Positions 1 to 9,631 of a stretch of 64,000 nt of DNA are shown one piece after another. This DNA is from Hyphomicrobiales bacterium (GTDB lineage: Bacteria > Pseudomonadota > Alphaproteobacteria > Rhizobiales > MH13). Location: contig JAEPOK010000003.1 in the NCBI GenBank assembly GCA_017642935.1, forward strand, positions 124,001 through 188,000. Direction: 5' to 3'. The notes under the pieces were generated by a model that saw only the letters and a list, made by a program, of their open reading frames with translations, did no database searches and was not told the DNA's origin. Both the position numbers and the translations under genes were made by a program. Position 1 is the stretch's first letter, and the number at the start of each line of letters is the position of its first letter.

Positions 1-66
1 ATGCATTGCCGCCGCCCCCCGCCTTTCTGCGCGCGATGTGACCGATAACCTGCTGGAGGACATCTC

Positions 67-141
67 ATGCGCAACATTTTTTACATCATCGGCGTGATAG
101 TCGTTGTTTTGTTCATTCTGTCGTTTCTCGGCTTGGTCTAG
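67..141 (+). CDS. 24-residue single-membrane-segment peptide
   Basis: A very short reading frame starts at ATG 67 with a strong Shine-Dalgarno GGAGGA at 55-60, six bases upstream. The product begins MRNIFYIIGVIVVVLFIL and ends SFLGLV, so almost the whole peptide is one hydrophobic helix with a basic residue at the N-terminus. It is too short for most gene callers. A strong terminator follows 29 bases after the stop, which makes a real transcript likely. Similar tiny hydrophobic peptides are known from alphaproteobacterial genomes, but I know no function for them. The membrane location is inferred from hydrophobicity alone. Confidence 0.7.
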   Translation: MRNIFYIIGVIVVVLFILSFLGLV

Positions 142-170
142 ATAGGCCCCGAAACGATCAGACGCCGTTT

Positions 171-215
171 GCCGCGGTCAGCCTCAGGTTTCGAGCTGAC
201 CGCGGCTTTTTTTTT
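171..215 (+). terminator. Rho-independent terminator after the 24-residue peptide gene
   Basis: A perfect 12-bp stem (171-182 paired with 195-206) encloses a 12-base loop and is followed by nine T residues (207-215). This is a textbook intrinsic terminator on the plus strand, ending the transcript that carries the small peptide gene. Confidence 0.9.
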
Positions 216-354
216 GGAACAGTGCTGTTCGACAACCTATGGCGCTTGTTGCTGGTTGGCTCTAAACGGCCCAAGAGCACTGCGCGCCATTGGGCGTTCG
301 CTGGCCATCAGCGTCGCGGCGCGGGCACATGCAAAAAAGTTGCGCGGCCCATCC

Positions 355-383
355 TTGACACCTCATCGGACCATCCTTATCTC
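355..383 (+). promoter_or_regulatory. Sigma-70-type promoter of groESL
   Basis: TTGACA at 355-360 is followed after 17 bases by TATCTC at 378-383. It lies just upstream of the CIRCE element, so the start point would fall at about 390, inside or next to the operator. That is the usual arrangement for HrcA-repressed groESL operons. Confidence 0.7.
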
Positions 384-392
384 CACGGCGCG

Positions 393-419
393 TTAGCACT
401 CACCAATGGAGAGTGCTAA
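393..419 (+). promoter_or_regulatory. CIRCE operator (HrcA binding site)
   Basis: Perfect inverted repeat TTAGCACTC-N9-GAGTGCTAA, matching the CIRCE consensus at all 18 arm positions. CIRCE is bound by the heat-shock repressor HrcA, which needs GroEL for its activity, so the operon is autoregulated. hrcA itself is not in the window. The site lies 91 bases before the groES start. Confidence 0.97.
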
Positions 420-510
420 CTTGCGTTTCAGGCTCCCTTTTTGGGCGCCGTACATTCAACCAAGACTGCTGCGGCCACATGGCCGCGCCCAACCCAAGGA
501 TGAGGACAAG

Positions 511-798
511 ATGGCATTCCGTCCCTTGCATGATCGTGTGGTGGTGCGTCGCATCGACTCCGATGAAAAAACCGCCGGTGGGATCATCATCCCCGACACC
601 GCAAAAGAGAAACCGCAGGAAGGCGAAATCGTCTCCGTAGGCCCTGGCGCCCGCGACGACGCCGGTAAAGTCCAGGCTCTGGACGTCAAAGCTGGCGACC
701 GCGTGCTGTTCGGCAAATGGTCCGGCACCGAAGTGAAGATCGACGGTGAAGACCTGCTGATCATGAAGGAAAGCGACATCATGGGCGTGGTCGCCTAA
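511..798 (+). CDS. groES: Co-chaperonin GroES (10 kDa)
   Basis: The 95-residue product has the usual GroES length and landmarks: an N-terminal [11 protein letters not shown] strand, the mobile loop around [11 protein letters not shown], and the C-terminal [13 protein letters not shown]. GroES caps the GroEL ring in the cytoplasm during ATP-driven folding. The start is ATG 511, preceded by AAGGATGAGG; an in-frame upstream ATG at 406 overlaps the CIRCE operator and would add a non-family extension. It is the first gene of the groESL operon, controlled by the CIRCE operator at 393-419. groEL follows after 106 bases. Confidence 0.98.
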   Translation: MAFRPLHDRVVVRRIDSDEKTAGGIIIPDTAKEKPQEGEIVSVGPGARDDAGKVQALDVKAGDRVLFGKWSGTEVKIDGEDLLIMKESDIMGVVA

Positions 799-859
799 GC
801 GACATCGCCTTCCGCTCTATTCCTTTTCACTATTTTGGCATTTCCCGCTCTGTTCTTAA

Positions 860-2542
<1,683 letters not shown>

Positions 2543-2583
2543 GAACTGGGCTCAGCCGGTTTTTATACTCTCCTGATTTTTGG

Positions 2584-2613
2584 AAAGGCGGGGCTTCGGC
2601 CCCGCCTTTTTTT
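2584..2613 (+). terminator. groESL terminator
   Basis: A GC-rich hairpin with a UUCG tetraloop (stem about 2584-2594 with 2599-2609, loop 2595-2598) runs into seven T residues (2607-2613). It closes the groESL transcript 41 bases after the groEL stop. Confidence 0.93.
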
Positions 2614-2622
2614 ATTTAGCGT

Positions 2623-2784
2623 TCAGTGCTCGTTCTTGCGATCATGCAGGTAGGCGTGGAGGGCAAGCGCACCATAGAGTCCGGCAAGAATAGCCGAGAC
2701 CCAAAACTTGTCAGCCCCAACGCACGTTCCAACATAACTTGCTGACATGCCTGCATAGGCAAGGCTATGAATGTACTTCAGCAT
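2623..2784 (-). CDS. Small membrane protein, 53 residues, unknown
   Basis: The reverse-strand frame begins at 2784 (MLKYIHSLAYAGMSASYVG) with AAGG about nine bases upstream, and ends RKNEH at 2623. Two hydrophobic stretches (about residues 7-24 and 28-46) are joined by a short polar turn (GADKF), and the C-terminus is charged. This suggests a small two-helix membrane protein. It faces groEL, ending ten bases beyond the groEL terminator, and diverges from the XRE-TPR gene at 2942. I do not recognise a family. Coding potential rests on the ribosome-binding site, the length and the membrane-like composition, so it remains a prediction. Confidence 0.55.
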   Translation of the reverse strand: MLKYIHSLAYAGMSASYVGTCVGADKFWVSAILAGLYGALALHAYLHDRKNEH

Positions 2785-2941
2785 TGCAGTGATCCTTATG
2801 ACTTGAGAGGATCACCGCCCGGGCGGTGAGTTGCGTGGCGTCGACAGATATGAGGATGACCCAAAGCATCGAAAATCACGGCAGAGGAACTTACGCCCGA
2901 CGCAAGGATGCGTTCGGAAAACCGCTTGGAAACTTACGGAA

Positions 2942-4282
2942 ATGAGTTTTGGCGAGCGCTTTGGCGCCTTGGTCAAGGAGCGACGTGAACTTCAAGGGCT
3001 CTCTGCCACCGAGCTCGCCAAGGCGGTATTTGAAGATGCCAGCAAACGCTCACGCATATCGGAGCTTGAAAACGGCAAGGTCAAAAACCCGCATGCCACG
3101 ACAATTGCGCCATTAGCTGGTTATCTCGGCATATCCGAGGAGGAGCTAAAAGCCTGCCGCAATCCGCCAGCAAACGATCATGGCCAAGGTCATCTCCCCG
3201 ATGAGAACGTCTCGCTTGCGCAAGACATGCGGCAAATGTCACGCGCGCAGTTGGAATCGCTTGGTCGGCGTTTTGGAATAGATGAAGCCGAGACGCTGAG
3301 CGATGCCAATCTCGTTGCACTTCTGGAAAGCAAAGCTGAGGACCTAAAGCGCCTCAGCGATGAGATTGAGGCGCTGCGTGGCCTATCGGACCGCATCGAT
3401 AACATTATAGCCGCAGCGCGGGCCGCTGCTGAAAGCCGTGATCTGGAGGAAGCCGAACACCTGGTTGCCTCTGCGAAGGAATCCCTTAGCGAGCAGATGA
3501 TCGAGCCGCTGGAGAGAAATTGGCGGCTGGCGACCACTCAGGCAGATATTGCTCTCGTTCGAGGTGACACGCAGCAAGCCTACGACCTTATCTCAGACGC
3601 CGCCGATGCCTTTGCCGCTGTTGATCCAGTCGAACCGGCAAGGCGACGAATCTATGATGCGCGGCTCGAAGAGCACGCACTTCGCTATGGTGGCGACGGG
3701 TTTTTGCTGACGATGGCGATGATACGCGAGGCGTTGGACCACATCAGCGAAGAGGATCAGCCGAACCTCTTTGGCCATGCACAGAACAATCTCGGCAATG
3801 CACTTTCACAACAGGGCGAGCGCACCGGCGGAGCGGAAGGCGCAAAGTTGCAGGCCGAGGCCGTCGCCGCCTACCGGGCCGCGCTGCGCGTACGCACCGA
3901 AGCCGGCCACTCCGTCGACTGGGCCAAGACACAGAACAATGTAGGCAATGCACTTGCACGACAGGGCGAACATACCGGCGGTGAGGAGGGCGCAAAGCTG
4001 CTGGCCGAGGCCGTGATCGCTTTTTGCGACTCGCTGCGCGTGCGCAACGAGGCCAACCACCCCGTCCAATGGGCAAACACGCAAAACAATTTGGCTGTAG
4101 CGGAAGAAACCATTGCGGATCAAAAGCGCTTTGGCGACCGACGCCCGCACGTCGAAGCCGCTCTGGTCCACGCCAACAACGCGCTGCGCGTCTACGATCC
4201 GGAGCACATGCCTTACGATTACGGCACAGCAACCCGCCTGCGCGATCGCATCGCCGCCAAGCTCGACGCGTTGGAAGGTTGA
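2942..4282 (+). CDS. XRE-type HTH protein with C-terminal tetratricopeptide-like repeats
   Basis: The 446-residue product has three parts. Residues about 5-65 form a Cro/C1-type helix-turn-helix (SATELAKAVF, then SRISELENGK). A charged coiled-coil-like region follows (about 85-190). The C-terminal half is TPR-like helical repeats with the phrase WAxTQNNLGNAL. The repeats have a 50-residue (150-bp) period: near-identical DNA starts at 3781 and 3931, with a diverged third unit at 4081. ATG 2942 is preferred because a TTG start at 2831 would add a basic 37-residue tail not seen in HTH proteins. It is probably a DNA-binding regulator that senses a protein or peptide through the repeats. It stands alone, and no target is evident. 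Confidence 0.8.
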   Translation: MSFGERFGALVKERRELQGLSATELAKAVFEDASKRSRISELENGKVKNPHATTIAPLAGYLGISEEELKACRNPPANDHGQGHLPDENVSLAQDMRQMSRAQLESLGRRFGIDEAETLSDANLVALLESKAEDLKRLSDEIEALRGLSDRIDNIIAAARAAAESRDLEEAEHLVASAKESLSEQMIEPLERNWRLATTQADIALVRGDTQQAYDLISDAADAFAAVDPVEPARRRIYDARLEEHALRYGGDGFLLTMAMIREALDHISEEDQPNLFGHAQNNLGNALSQQGERTGGAEGAKLQAEAVAAYRAALRVRTEAGHSVDWAKTQNNVGNALARQGEHTGGEEGAKLLAEAVIAFCDSLRVRNEANHPVQWANTQNNLAVAEETIADQKRFGDRRPHVEAALVHANNALRVYDPEHMPYDYGTATRLRDRIAAKLDALEG

Positions 4283-4321
4283 GCAAAGCTTAGCTGAACA
4301 AGCCATAGCGGGCCAAAGAAC

Positions 4322-4423
4322 CGCTCCGAACGACCGCGCATTCCCTTTGGCTCCGTTCCTCGCTTCGCTCCGAACGACCGCCATTCCTCTTTGCTCCGTT
4401 CCTCGCTTCGCTCCGAACGACCG
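4322..4423. repeat. 43-bp-period direct repeats
   Basis: An identical 31-base unit occurs at 4350-4380 and again at 4393-4423 (43-bp period), and its last 15 bases also occur at 4322-4336. The unit contains the short inverted pair CGTTC/GAACG. It lies in the 288-bp gap between the XRE-TPR gene and the first outer-membrane barrel gene. Reverse-strand frames through it give low-complexity Arg/Ser/Glu peptides, which reflect the repeat and not a gene. It could be an extragenic repetitive element. Confidence 0.8.
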
Positions 4424-4570
4424 CTAAGCAACCGCCCATTTCTCCTTGCTCTGTCACTTGCCTGTCGGCGCGTGACAACCGCTTGTTAACCTTAACCGTT
4501 CACCATAATCGCCATTGTTTGCGTGTCAGGTGCCCTCATCCGCGCCTGTCTATCAGTGGAGTACGAGCGC

Positions 4571-5299
4571 ATGGTGCGTCGGTTTTTCTGGTCAATTCTG
4601 GCCGTCACGGTGTTTTCTGGCTTTGGTGCGACGGCGGCAATTTCCGCCGACGATTTTTCCGATTTCCCCGACATGCCGCAGATCGATCGCTTCGACGACG
4701 CGTTCCGTGAGGCTGGCTTCTACGCCGGAGCGCGCGCTGGCGCTGTCTGGGCGGACGACACGCAGTTCACGATCGCCGGCCCAAACCTGGTGGAGAACGT
4801 TTATGAGCACGGTTTCACCGGTTCGCTGTTCGTTGGTTTTGAAGTTCCTGACCTTTACTGGGGGGCTGGTGCGCGCCTGGAAGCCGAACTCGGCTATGGC
4901 GCCTACGATGTGGATACGCACACAGTGGCGAGCACTCCCGTAGCAACGGCAAACTCGTTTGGGTCAACCGACGCGCTTACGGCGATGGCCAATCTTTATG
5001 TCGATTATAGTCTCGGCGCCTTCCGTCCCTTTGTCGGCGGTGGCGTTGGTGTTGCGCGGGTCGATTTCGAAAATCACGGCGTGACCGGCAATCTCAGCGT
5101 TATGGACGACACTGAAAACGGCTTCGCCTGGCAGGTGATGGCCGGCGTTGGTCTCGATGTAACGCAGGCACTGACTCTGGAAGCGATGGTGCGCTACCAG
5201 GCCATTTCCGACGTCGAGCTTATGTCGTCCACGGGCCCAACATCGACGATCGATCTTGCCTCGGCGCAGGCACTTCTTGGTATGCGCTACAGCTTCTGA
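4571..5299 (+). CDS. Outer-membrane beta-barrel protein (Omp25-like)
   Basis: The 242-residue precursor has a signal peptide (VRRFFWSILAVTVFSGFGA, cleaved after about residue 26) and then alternating aromatic/polar strands typical of the OMP_b-brl family. Recognisable strands include GFYAGARAGAVWADD, LGAFRPFVGGGVGVA and LLGMRYSF. The C-terminal Phe is the usual signal for outer-membrane insertion. The ATG at 4571 places the signal peptide at the N-terminus; an upstream in-frame start at 4523 would bury it. It is a clear paralogue of the next gene. In rhizobia and Brucella such proteins are abundant, structural and immunogenic surface proteins. The specific role here is unknown. Confidence 0.88.
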   Translation: MVRRFFWSILAVTVFSGFGATAAISADDFSDFPDMPQIDRFDDAFREAGFYAGARAGAVWADDTQFTIAGPNLVENVYEHGFTGSLFVGFEVPDLYWGAGARLEAELGYGAYDVDTHTVASTPVATANSFGSTDALTAMANLYVDYSLGAFRPFVGGGVGVARVDFENHGVTGNLSVMDDTENGFAWQVMAGVGLDVTQALTLEAMVRYQAISDVELMSSTGPTSTIDLASAQALLGMRYSF

Positions 5300-5551
5300 T
5301 CCGCCTATCGACCTTCACTTAGCGTTACCAAAACCTTACCCCGCGTGAGCGTCTTAACGTAGCGAAATCAATGCTTTAGGCGCCACAAATAGCCTCGCCT
5401 TTTTTCCGTCACGCTTTCGCCGCGCAAACACCATCAGCCCGCCATGGCGCACACGAAGATCGGGCACAATTGACCGTCATTGCCTCCCCAGCTCACGGCT
5501 TCAGTTTGGCCTGTGTGCCCCTTGAACACATTGCGTGGGGAGTACCCGAGT

Positions 5552-6319
5552 ATGACGTATCTTCAATCCTTCAATCTGCGCACCCGGCGGCCGATGGCGT
5601 TGGCGCTGGCTGTTACGGTCGGTGGCCTTGCTGGCCTCTTGGCCGGTCAGGCGCGTGCTGCAGATGTTCCACAAACCTATTCACCAGCACCAGCGCCCTA
5701 TGTGGAAGAGCGTGTGCAAACCAGCTTCTCGCGCTTCGGCCCCTATGTTGGTGTGCGCGGTGGCGCGGCCTGGGCCGATGACACAAGCTTCAACACCGGC
5801 GGCGGGGTGGTCGACAACACCTATGAAGACTGGAACCTGACCGGTTCAGCCTTTGCCGGCTATGAGATGGAGTTTTTCCCCGGTTTCGGCGGCCGTATCG
5901 AAGCCGAGCTTGGCTATTCAAGCTTCGAAGTCGAAGGCCACTCGATTGGTGGTGTTGCACAGGCATCACCTACAGGTGACACGACTGCCTTCACTGGCAT
6001 GGTGAACGCTTATGTGGATGCCCATCTGGGCGCGTTCCGCCCCTTCGCTGGCGTCGGTTTGGGTATGGCCCAGGTCAACTTCAACGATCATGGTGCCGGT
6101 GGAGCCATCCTCATGGATGACGATGACACCAACTTTGCTTGGCAGCTTGCGGGCGGTGTCGGCTATGACCTTTCCAGCAATCTGACACTGGAAGGCATGG
6201 TGCGTTACCAGAGCATCATGGATGTTGGCCTGACCTCGACAGCCGCAGGCGGTTCGGTTTCCAGCTCGACCGATTTGAACTCGACGCAAGGCCTGGTTGG
6301 TCTGCGTTACCGCTTCTAA
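5552..6319 (+). CDS. Outer-membrane beta-barrel protein (Omp25-like), paralogue
   Basis: This 255-residue precursor has a twin-arginine-free signal peptide ending QARA-ADVP at about residue 36, followed by a Pro-rich linker and an eight-strand-type barrel. It shares many phrases with the upstream gene: GGAAWADDTSFN, GRIEAELGYSSFE, LGAFRPFAGVGLGMA, LTLEGMVRYQSI. It ends in GLRYRF, with the terminal aromatic needed for outer-membrane assembly. ATG 5552 follows GGGGAG by nine bases; upstream frame extension lacks sense. The two genes are likely a tandem duplication that has diverged, with 252 bp between them, so they may have separate promoters. Confidence 0.9.
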   Translation: MTYLQSFNLRTRRPMALALAVTVGGLAGLLAGQARAADVPQTYSPAPAPYVEERVQTSFSRFGPYVGVRGGAAWADDTSFNTGGGVVDNTYEDWNLTGSAFAGYEMEFFPGFGGRIEAELGYSSFEVEGHSIGGVAQASPTGDTTAFTGMVNAYVDAHLGAFRPFAGVGLGMAQVNFNDHGAGGAILMDDDDTNFAWQLAGGVGYDLSSNLTLEGMVRYQSIMDVGLTSTAAGGSVSSSTDLNSTQGLVGLRYRF

Positions 6320-6375
6320 CACGTTCGGAGCCCGCGCTTCGGTCCTATGGACCGATCGCTTCGGGCTGACGCACC

Positions 6376-6409
6376 AAAAAGTAAGCCCCGGCCGTCTGGC
6401 CGGGGCTTA
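6376..6409 (-). terminator. Intrinsic terminator for the phytase-like gene
   Basis: A perfect 12-bp stem (6382-6393 with 6398-6409) with a four-base loop is followed, on the reverse strand, by five T residues (complement of 6376-6380). It sits 24 bases after the phytase-like stop. The barrel gene on the other strand may share it, and an imperfect hairpin at about 6329-6365 could also serve that gene. Confidence 0.88.
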
Positions 6410-6432
6410 TCTGGTCAGGACTGTTGCCAAGC

Positions 6433-8592
6433 CTACATGGCAGCGCCGTCGATGGCGAAAAACATCGTCTCGCCGGAATGATCATCGACGCCGTCATTGT
6501 CGGTTGAGACCCACATGGTTCCATCCTCGGCGATGGCCAAACCCTCAACCTTGTCGAGCACATAACCGCCGGTCGATGTCAGGTGGGGCAGAAGATCGAC
6601 AACGACCTCAGGCTCCAAAACGGCAGGCGTTTCACCCAGAGCCACCATCTGGTCCATCGCCGCCATCGGTACACGGGTAATCTGCTTGGTCACGGCGCGA
6701 TCATCATGCTGATTGTCGCGCTCGATGAAGTAAACCCAGTCGCCATGAGCGACGATCTCGGACAGACCAACCCAGCCGGTTGACGGCTCGGTGAGTGGGT
6801 AGTGGATCACGCCCCACGCTTCGCTCTCCAAATCGTAGGACAGCACTTTGGCGTGGTTCTCGGGGTCATCGCGCCATTCGCACTGAACCGCGATATAGAG
6901 CCTGTCGTCCACGCGGGTGATGCCTTCAAAGCCAAAGCGGCGCTCGACGCTGGCGAGTTCAGCCGGCAGCGTGATGTAGTCCTCGATCTCGCCATCGGCA
7001 GCCACATTGTAGATGGCGTGCGGGACCAGACGATCCGTCCGACCTTCCGAGGCAATCCAGAAACCGCCTTCGCCGTCGAGCGCGATGCCTTCCATGTCCA
7101 TCAACTGAGCAGGACGACCTTCGCGGGTCACGTCGATGGCATCCACAATGCGGGCAGGCGTTTGCGACACATCGATGTGGAAAATGCGCGGCTGCAGGCC
7201 GTAAAAGCTGTCGGAAACGGCGTAGATCGTGCCGTCTTCGGCCATCACCTGGCCGGAGATCGCACCCCAACCGGTCAGCTCGTCCATGCCCGCGCTGGTG
7301 AGGTGCGGATAAGTTGCTGGCGCGTCCTGATACTCAAACAGCATGACGTGAGCCCGCGCGCCCGCATCGTCTGTCTCGTTGGCGGAAACCAGCAGATTGC
7401 GCTCAGGGATCGTCACATAGCCTTCCGGGCCAATGCCCGATGGCAAAAGCTGCTCCAGAACCGGGTTGGCCGGATCGGAGACATTGTAGACGCCAACAAT
7501 CGACGAGCGCTCAGCGCCAACAAACACGTAAGGCGTGCCGCCGAAGGTGTCGAACGTGACGCTTTCCGGCTCGACGCCTTTGTTGCCTGACCGCTCTTCT
7601 GGGTAATGGCCGATCTCGACAATGGCGTGCTCGAAGTCAGTCCCGGATTCATAAACGACATCGCTATCCTGGCTGAAGATCGTCCATCCGCGGCTACCGC
7701 CGTCCATATCGCCTTCGTTGGCGGTGGCGAAATGGGTGTTGTCGATCCAGGTCACGGAATCCGGCTCACGCGGTACGGTGATGGCGTCAGAGAAGATGAG
7801 TGCGCCTTCTTCCTCGGTATCGACGCGATCCAGCGTGACAGACCCGGCGGAGAAGTGGCTAAGCACTTCACCCGCAGCCGACACCACCACCATGTGGTTG
7901 TTTTCCTGAAGCGTGACGACGATCTCGCCTTCGCCGTTGATCGAGACAAACTCCGGTTCGGGATCTTCCGGGGCAATGTCTGCAAGGCCGGTGATATCGA
8001 CCTGCATGGTGCTGTCGCAGTCCAGCGAACCGTCGACGACCTGCGTGATGGTGAGGAACCCGCCTGGCATCTGGCTGACACGACCGTCACCAAGATCCTC
8101 ATCGCGCTCGTTTTCAATGGCCACCGCCACAAAAGACCCATCGGGGGACGCCGCTACGCTGTCTGGCTGACCGCCAAGGTCACAGCTCGCCAGCACATCG
8201 CGGCTATCCACGTCGATGGCATGCAGAACGCCGGAGGTGTTGACGTAGTCCACTGACGTGTTCTCGCCGACGAAGGCCGTAGTACCAACAACGGCCACAG
8301 AGGTTGGTTCACCTTCCAGCTCGATCACGCCCGCAGGCGTCGGATTGGCCGGATCGGAAATATCGATGAACCCGATCACCTCGGCCGGGCTATCGGAATA
8401 GACCAGTGTCATGCCATCAGCGGTCGCTGAGATGATCTCCGCTGAGGTTTCCTCCGCATACGGTGTGTTGAGATGCACCGGGAACGAGGCGATGCGGTTG
8501 AAGGCGCTGTCAGCGAAGGCCGGACCGGCAAGTGTAGTTGTCGCTGCCAAAGCGACGCCGAACGCCGCAAGGCGCGAAAAGCGGTGGGTCAT
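6433..8592 (-). CDS. Exported beta-propeller protein with phytase-like esterase domain
   Basis: The 719-residue precursor starts at 8592 (THRFSRLAAFGVALAATTT) with a signal peptide ending AFA-DSA and SD GGGAG about eight bases upstream. The first half resembles LVIVD/choice-of-anchor propellers: repeated IDISDPANPTP, GQPDSVAASPDGSFVAVA and YNVSDPANPVLEQ. The second half, from about residue 425, matches the 'esterase-like activity of phytase' family: GMDELTGWGAISG, DMEGIALDGEGGFW, RFGFEGITRV, WVGLSEIVAHG and KVEGLAIAEDGTMW. It is probably a periplasmic or secreted calcium-dependent phosphoester-type hydrolase. The substrate is not proven. It stands alone between a terminator and the Crp/Fnr regulator gene, which reads in the same direction. 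Confidence 0.85.
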   Translation of the reverse strand: MTHRFSRLAAFGVALAATTTLAGPAFADSAFNRIASFPVHLNTPYAEETSAEIISATADGMTLVYSDSPAEVIGFIDISDPANPTPAGVIELEGEPTSVAVVGTTAFVGENTSVDYVNTSGVLHAIDVDSRDVLASCDLGGQPDSVAASPDGSFVAVAIENERDEDLGDGRVSQMPGGFLTITQVVDGSLDCDSTMQVDITGLADIAPEDPEPEFVSINGEGEIVVTLQENNHMVVVSAAGEVLSHFSAGSVTLDRVDTEEEGALIFSDAITVPREPDSVTWIDNTHFATANEGDMDGGSRGWTIFSQDSDVVYESGTDFEHAIVEIGHYPEERSGNKGVEPESVTFDTFGGTPYVFVGAERSSIVGVYNVSDPANPVLEQLLPSGIGPEGYVTIPERNLLVSANETDDAGARAHVMLFEYQDAPATYPHLTSAGMDELTGWGAISGQVMAEDGTIYAVSDSFYGLQPRIFHIDVSQTPARIVDAIDVTREGRPAQLMDMEGIALDGEGGFWIASEGRTDRLVPHAIYNVAADGEIEDYITLPAELASVERRFGFEGITRVDDRLYIAVQCEWRDDPENHAKVLSYDLESEAWGVIHYPLTEPSTGWVGLSEIVAHGDWVYFIERDNQHDDRAVTKQITRVPMAAMDQMVALGETPAVLEPEVVVDLLPHLTSTGGYVLDKVEGLAIAEDGTMWVSTDNDGVDDHSGETMFFAIDGAAM

Positions 8593-8669
8593 GATCTTTC
8601 TCCCGAGGTAACTGATGGGAGAACGCGCTACCAAGCGCGCGCAACAGATTCATGACAGGTGACCCTGGC

Positions 8670-9356
8670 CTACATAGCCTTCAGGCGCTCAAGCTCACTG
8701 GGCTTTTCGATGCAGTAATAGCCAGAAATGCGCGAGATCAGCCCGTCGCGTTTCCAGGTGTTGAGGATGCGCGAGACGTTCTCGCGTGCAGCGCCGACCA
8801 TGCCGGCCAGATCGGCTTGGCTCACCTTGTAGTGCACCAGCAGCCGATCATCGGGCAGTTCTTTGCCGAAGGTTTCACCCAATTGAAGCAGCGCGACGGC
8901 CACCCGCCCTGGCAGCGGAAGGAAAGACCGCGCGGCCAAAACATCATTGGCCTGGCGCAGACGCTGCGAAACCAGGGCTAGCATGTGGCGATAGACGGCG
9001 GGATTGGCATCGGCGAAACGGTCGAAGTCGGCCTTGTCGATGCGAGCAACGCGCGATTTTTTGATCGCCTGAACCGTGGCCGAACGCGGCTCACCGTCCA
9101 GCAGCGCCATCTCGCCGACCACATGACCTGGACCGAGAATCGCCAACAACTGCTCTGAGCCTTCGGCGGAAATGACCGCCACTTTCAGGCTTCCCTCCAG
9201 TATGGCGTACATGGAGTCGCCCGGATCACCGGCAACGAACAAAACCTCGTTGGTGGAAAGTGCCGCCTCACGGGCAAGATTGGACAGGCCGGTGGCAAGG
9301 TCTGGGTCGAGCCCGGCAAGCGCCAGGCTTTCGGTGAAGATGTTCGCCCCTTGCAT
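8670..9356 (-). CDS. Crp/Fnr-family transcriptional regulator
   Basis: The 228-residue product has an N-terminal cyclic-nucleotide-binding-like beta-roll (VLFVAGDPGDSMYAILEGSL, GHVVGEMALLDGEPRSATV), a dimerisation helix and a C-terminal winged helix (SQADLAGMVGAARENVSRIL). The phrase GEMALLDGEPRSA fits the cNMP-binding PBC motif well (conserved E and R with small residue), so cAMP or a similar ligand is plausible. It has no N-terminal cysteine cluster, so it is not an oxygen-sensing FNR. ATG 9356 has GGAGG six bases upstream; an alternative ATG lies 48 bases further up. A Crp-like palindrome lies upstream in the gap at 9542-9559. Confidence 0.9.
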   Translation of the reverse strand: MQGANIFTESLALAGLDPDLATGLSNLAREAALSTNEVLFVAGDPGDSMYAILEGSLKVAVISAEGSEQLLAILGPGHVVGEMALLDGEPRSATVQAIKKSRVARIDKADFDRFADANPAVYRHMLALVSQRLRQANDVLAARSFLPLPGRVAVALLQLGETFGKELPDDRLLVHYKVSQADLAGMVGAARENVSRILNTWKRDGLISRISGYYCIEKPSELERLKAM

Positions 9357-9541
9357 CACCTGCCTCCTCGAGCGGCATTCAGCCACGAGCACCTGCGTCA
9401 TCACCTTCTTGCCGCTGAAGGTACACAGGAAGACCGCATGGACGCCGCGTTCTTGACCGAGTGGTCAATTAGAAAGCGCCCAGCAAAGCCTATTGCGGAG
9501 GTCGCGTCCAGTGCACAGCGCGAGGTTGACGATACGTCATT

Positions 9542-9559
9542 CTGTGATGGTCAACACAG
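9542..9559. promoter_or_regulatory. Crp/Fnr-like palindrome
   Basis: CTGTG-N8-CACAG, a five-base inverted repeat in an 18-bp window, reads TGTGA-N6-ACACA against the Crp consensus TGTGA-N6-TCACA. It lies in the 275-bp divergent region between the Crp/Fnr gene and the small exported protein genes, 73 bases before the first of them. A longer pair GTTGAC/GTCAAC flanks it. It is a candidate operator; nothing here proves binding. Confidence 0.45.
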
Positions 9560-9631
9560 TGCCTAGTGGGTGGGAGCAGTACACCAGAGTCACGTTAACT
9601 CCTGATCAACCCTAACCGAAGGATCGCTCCC

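Noticed and set aside
4322-4423. Possible CRISPR array
   Set aside because: The units are only 12 bases apart with no unique spacers of 30 bases, and there are no cas genes.
4219-4478. Reverse-strand frames through the 43-bp repeats giving Arg/Ser/Glu-rich peptides
   Set aside because: These are translations of tandem repeats in an intergenic block and have no initiation signal.
6802-7590. Plus-strand open frame across the phytase-like gene
   Set aside because: The reverse strand encodes a recognisable signal peptide and two domains. The forward frame is a shadow with no RBS.
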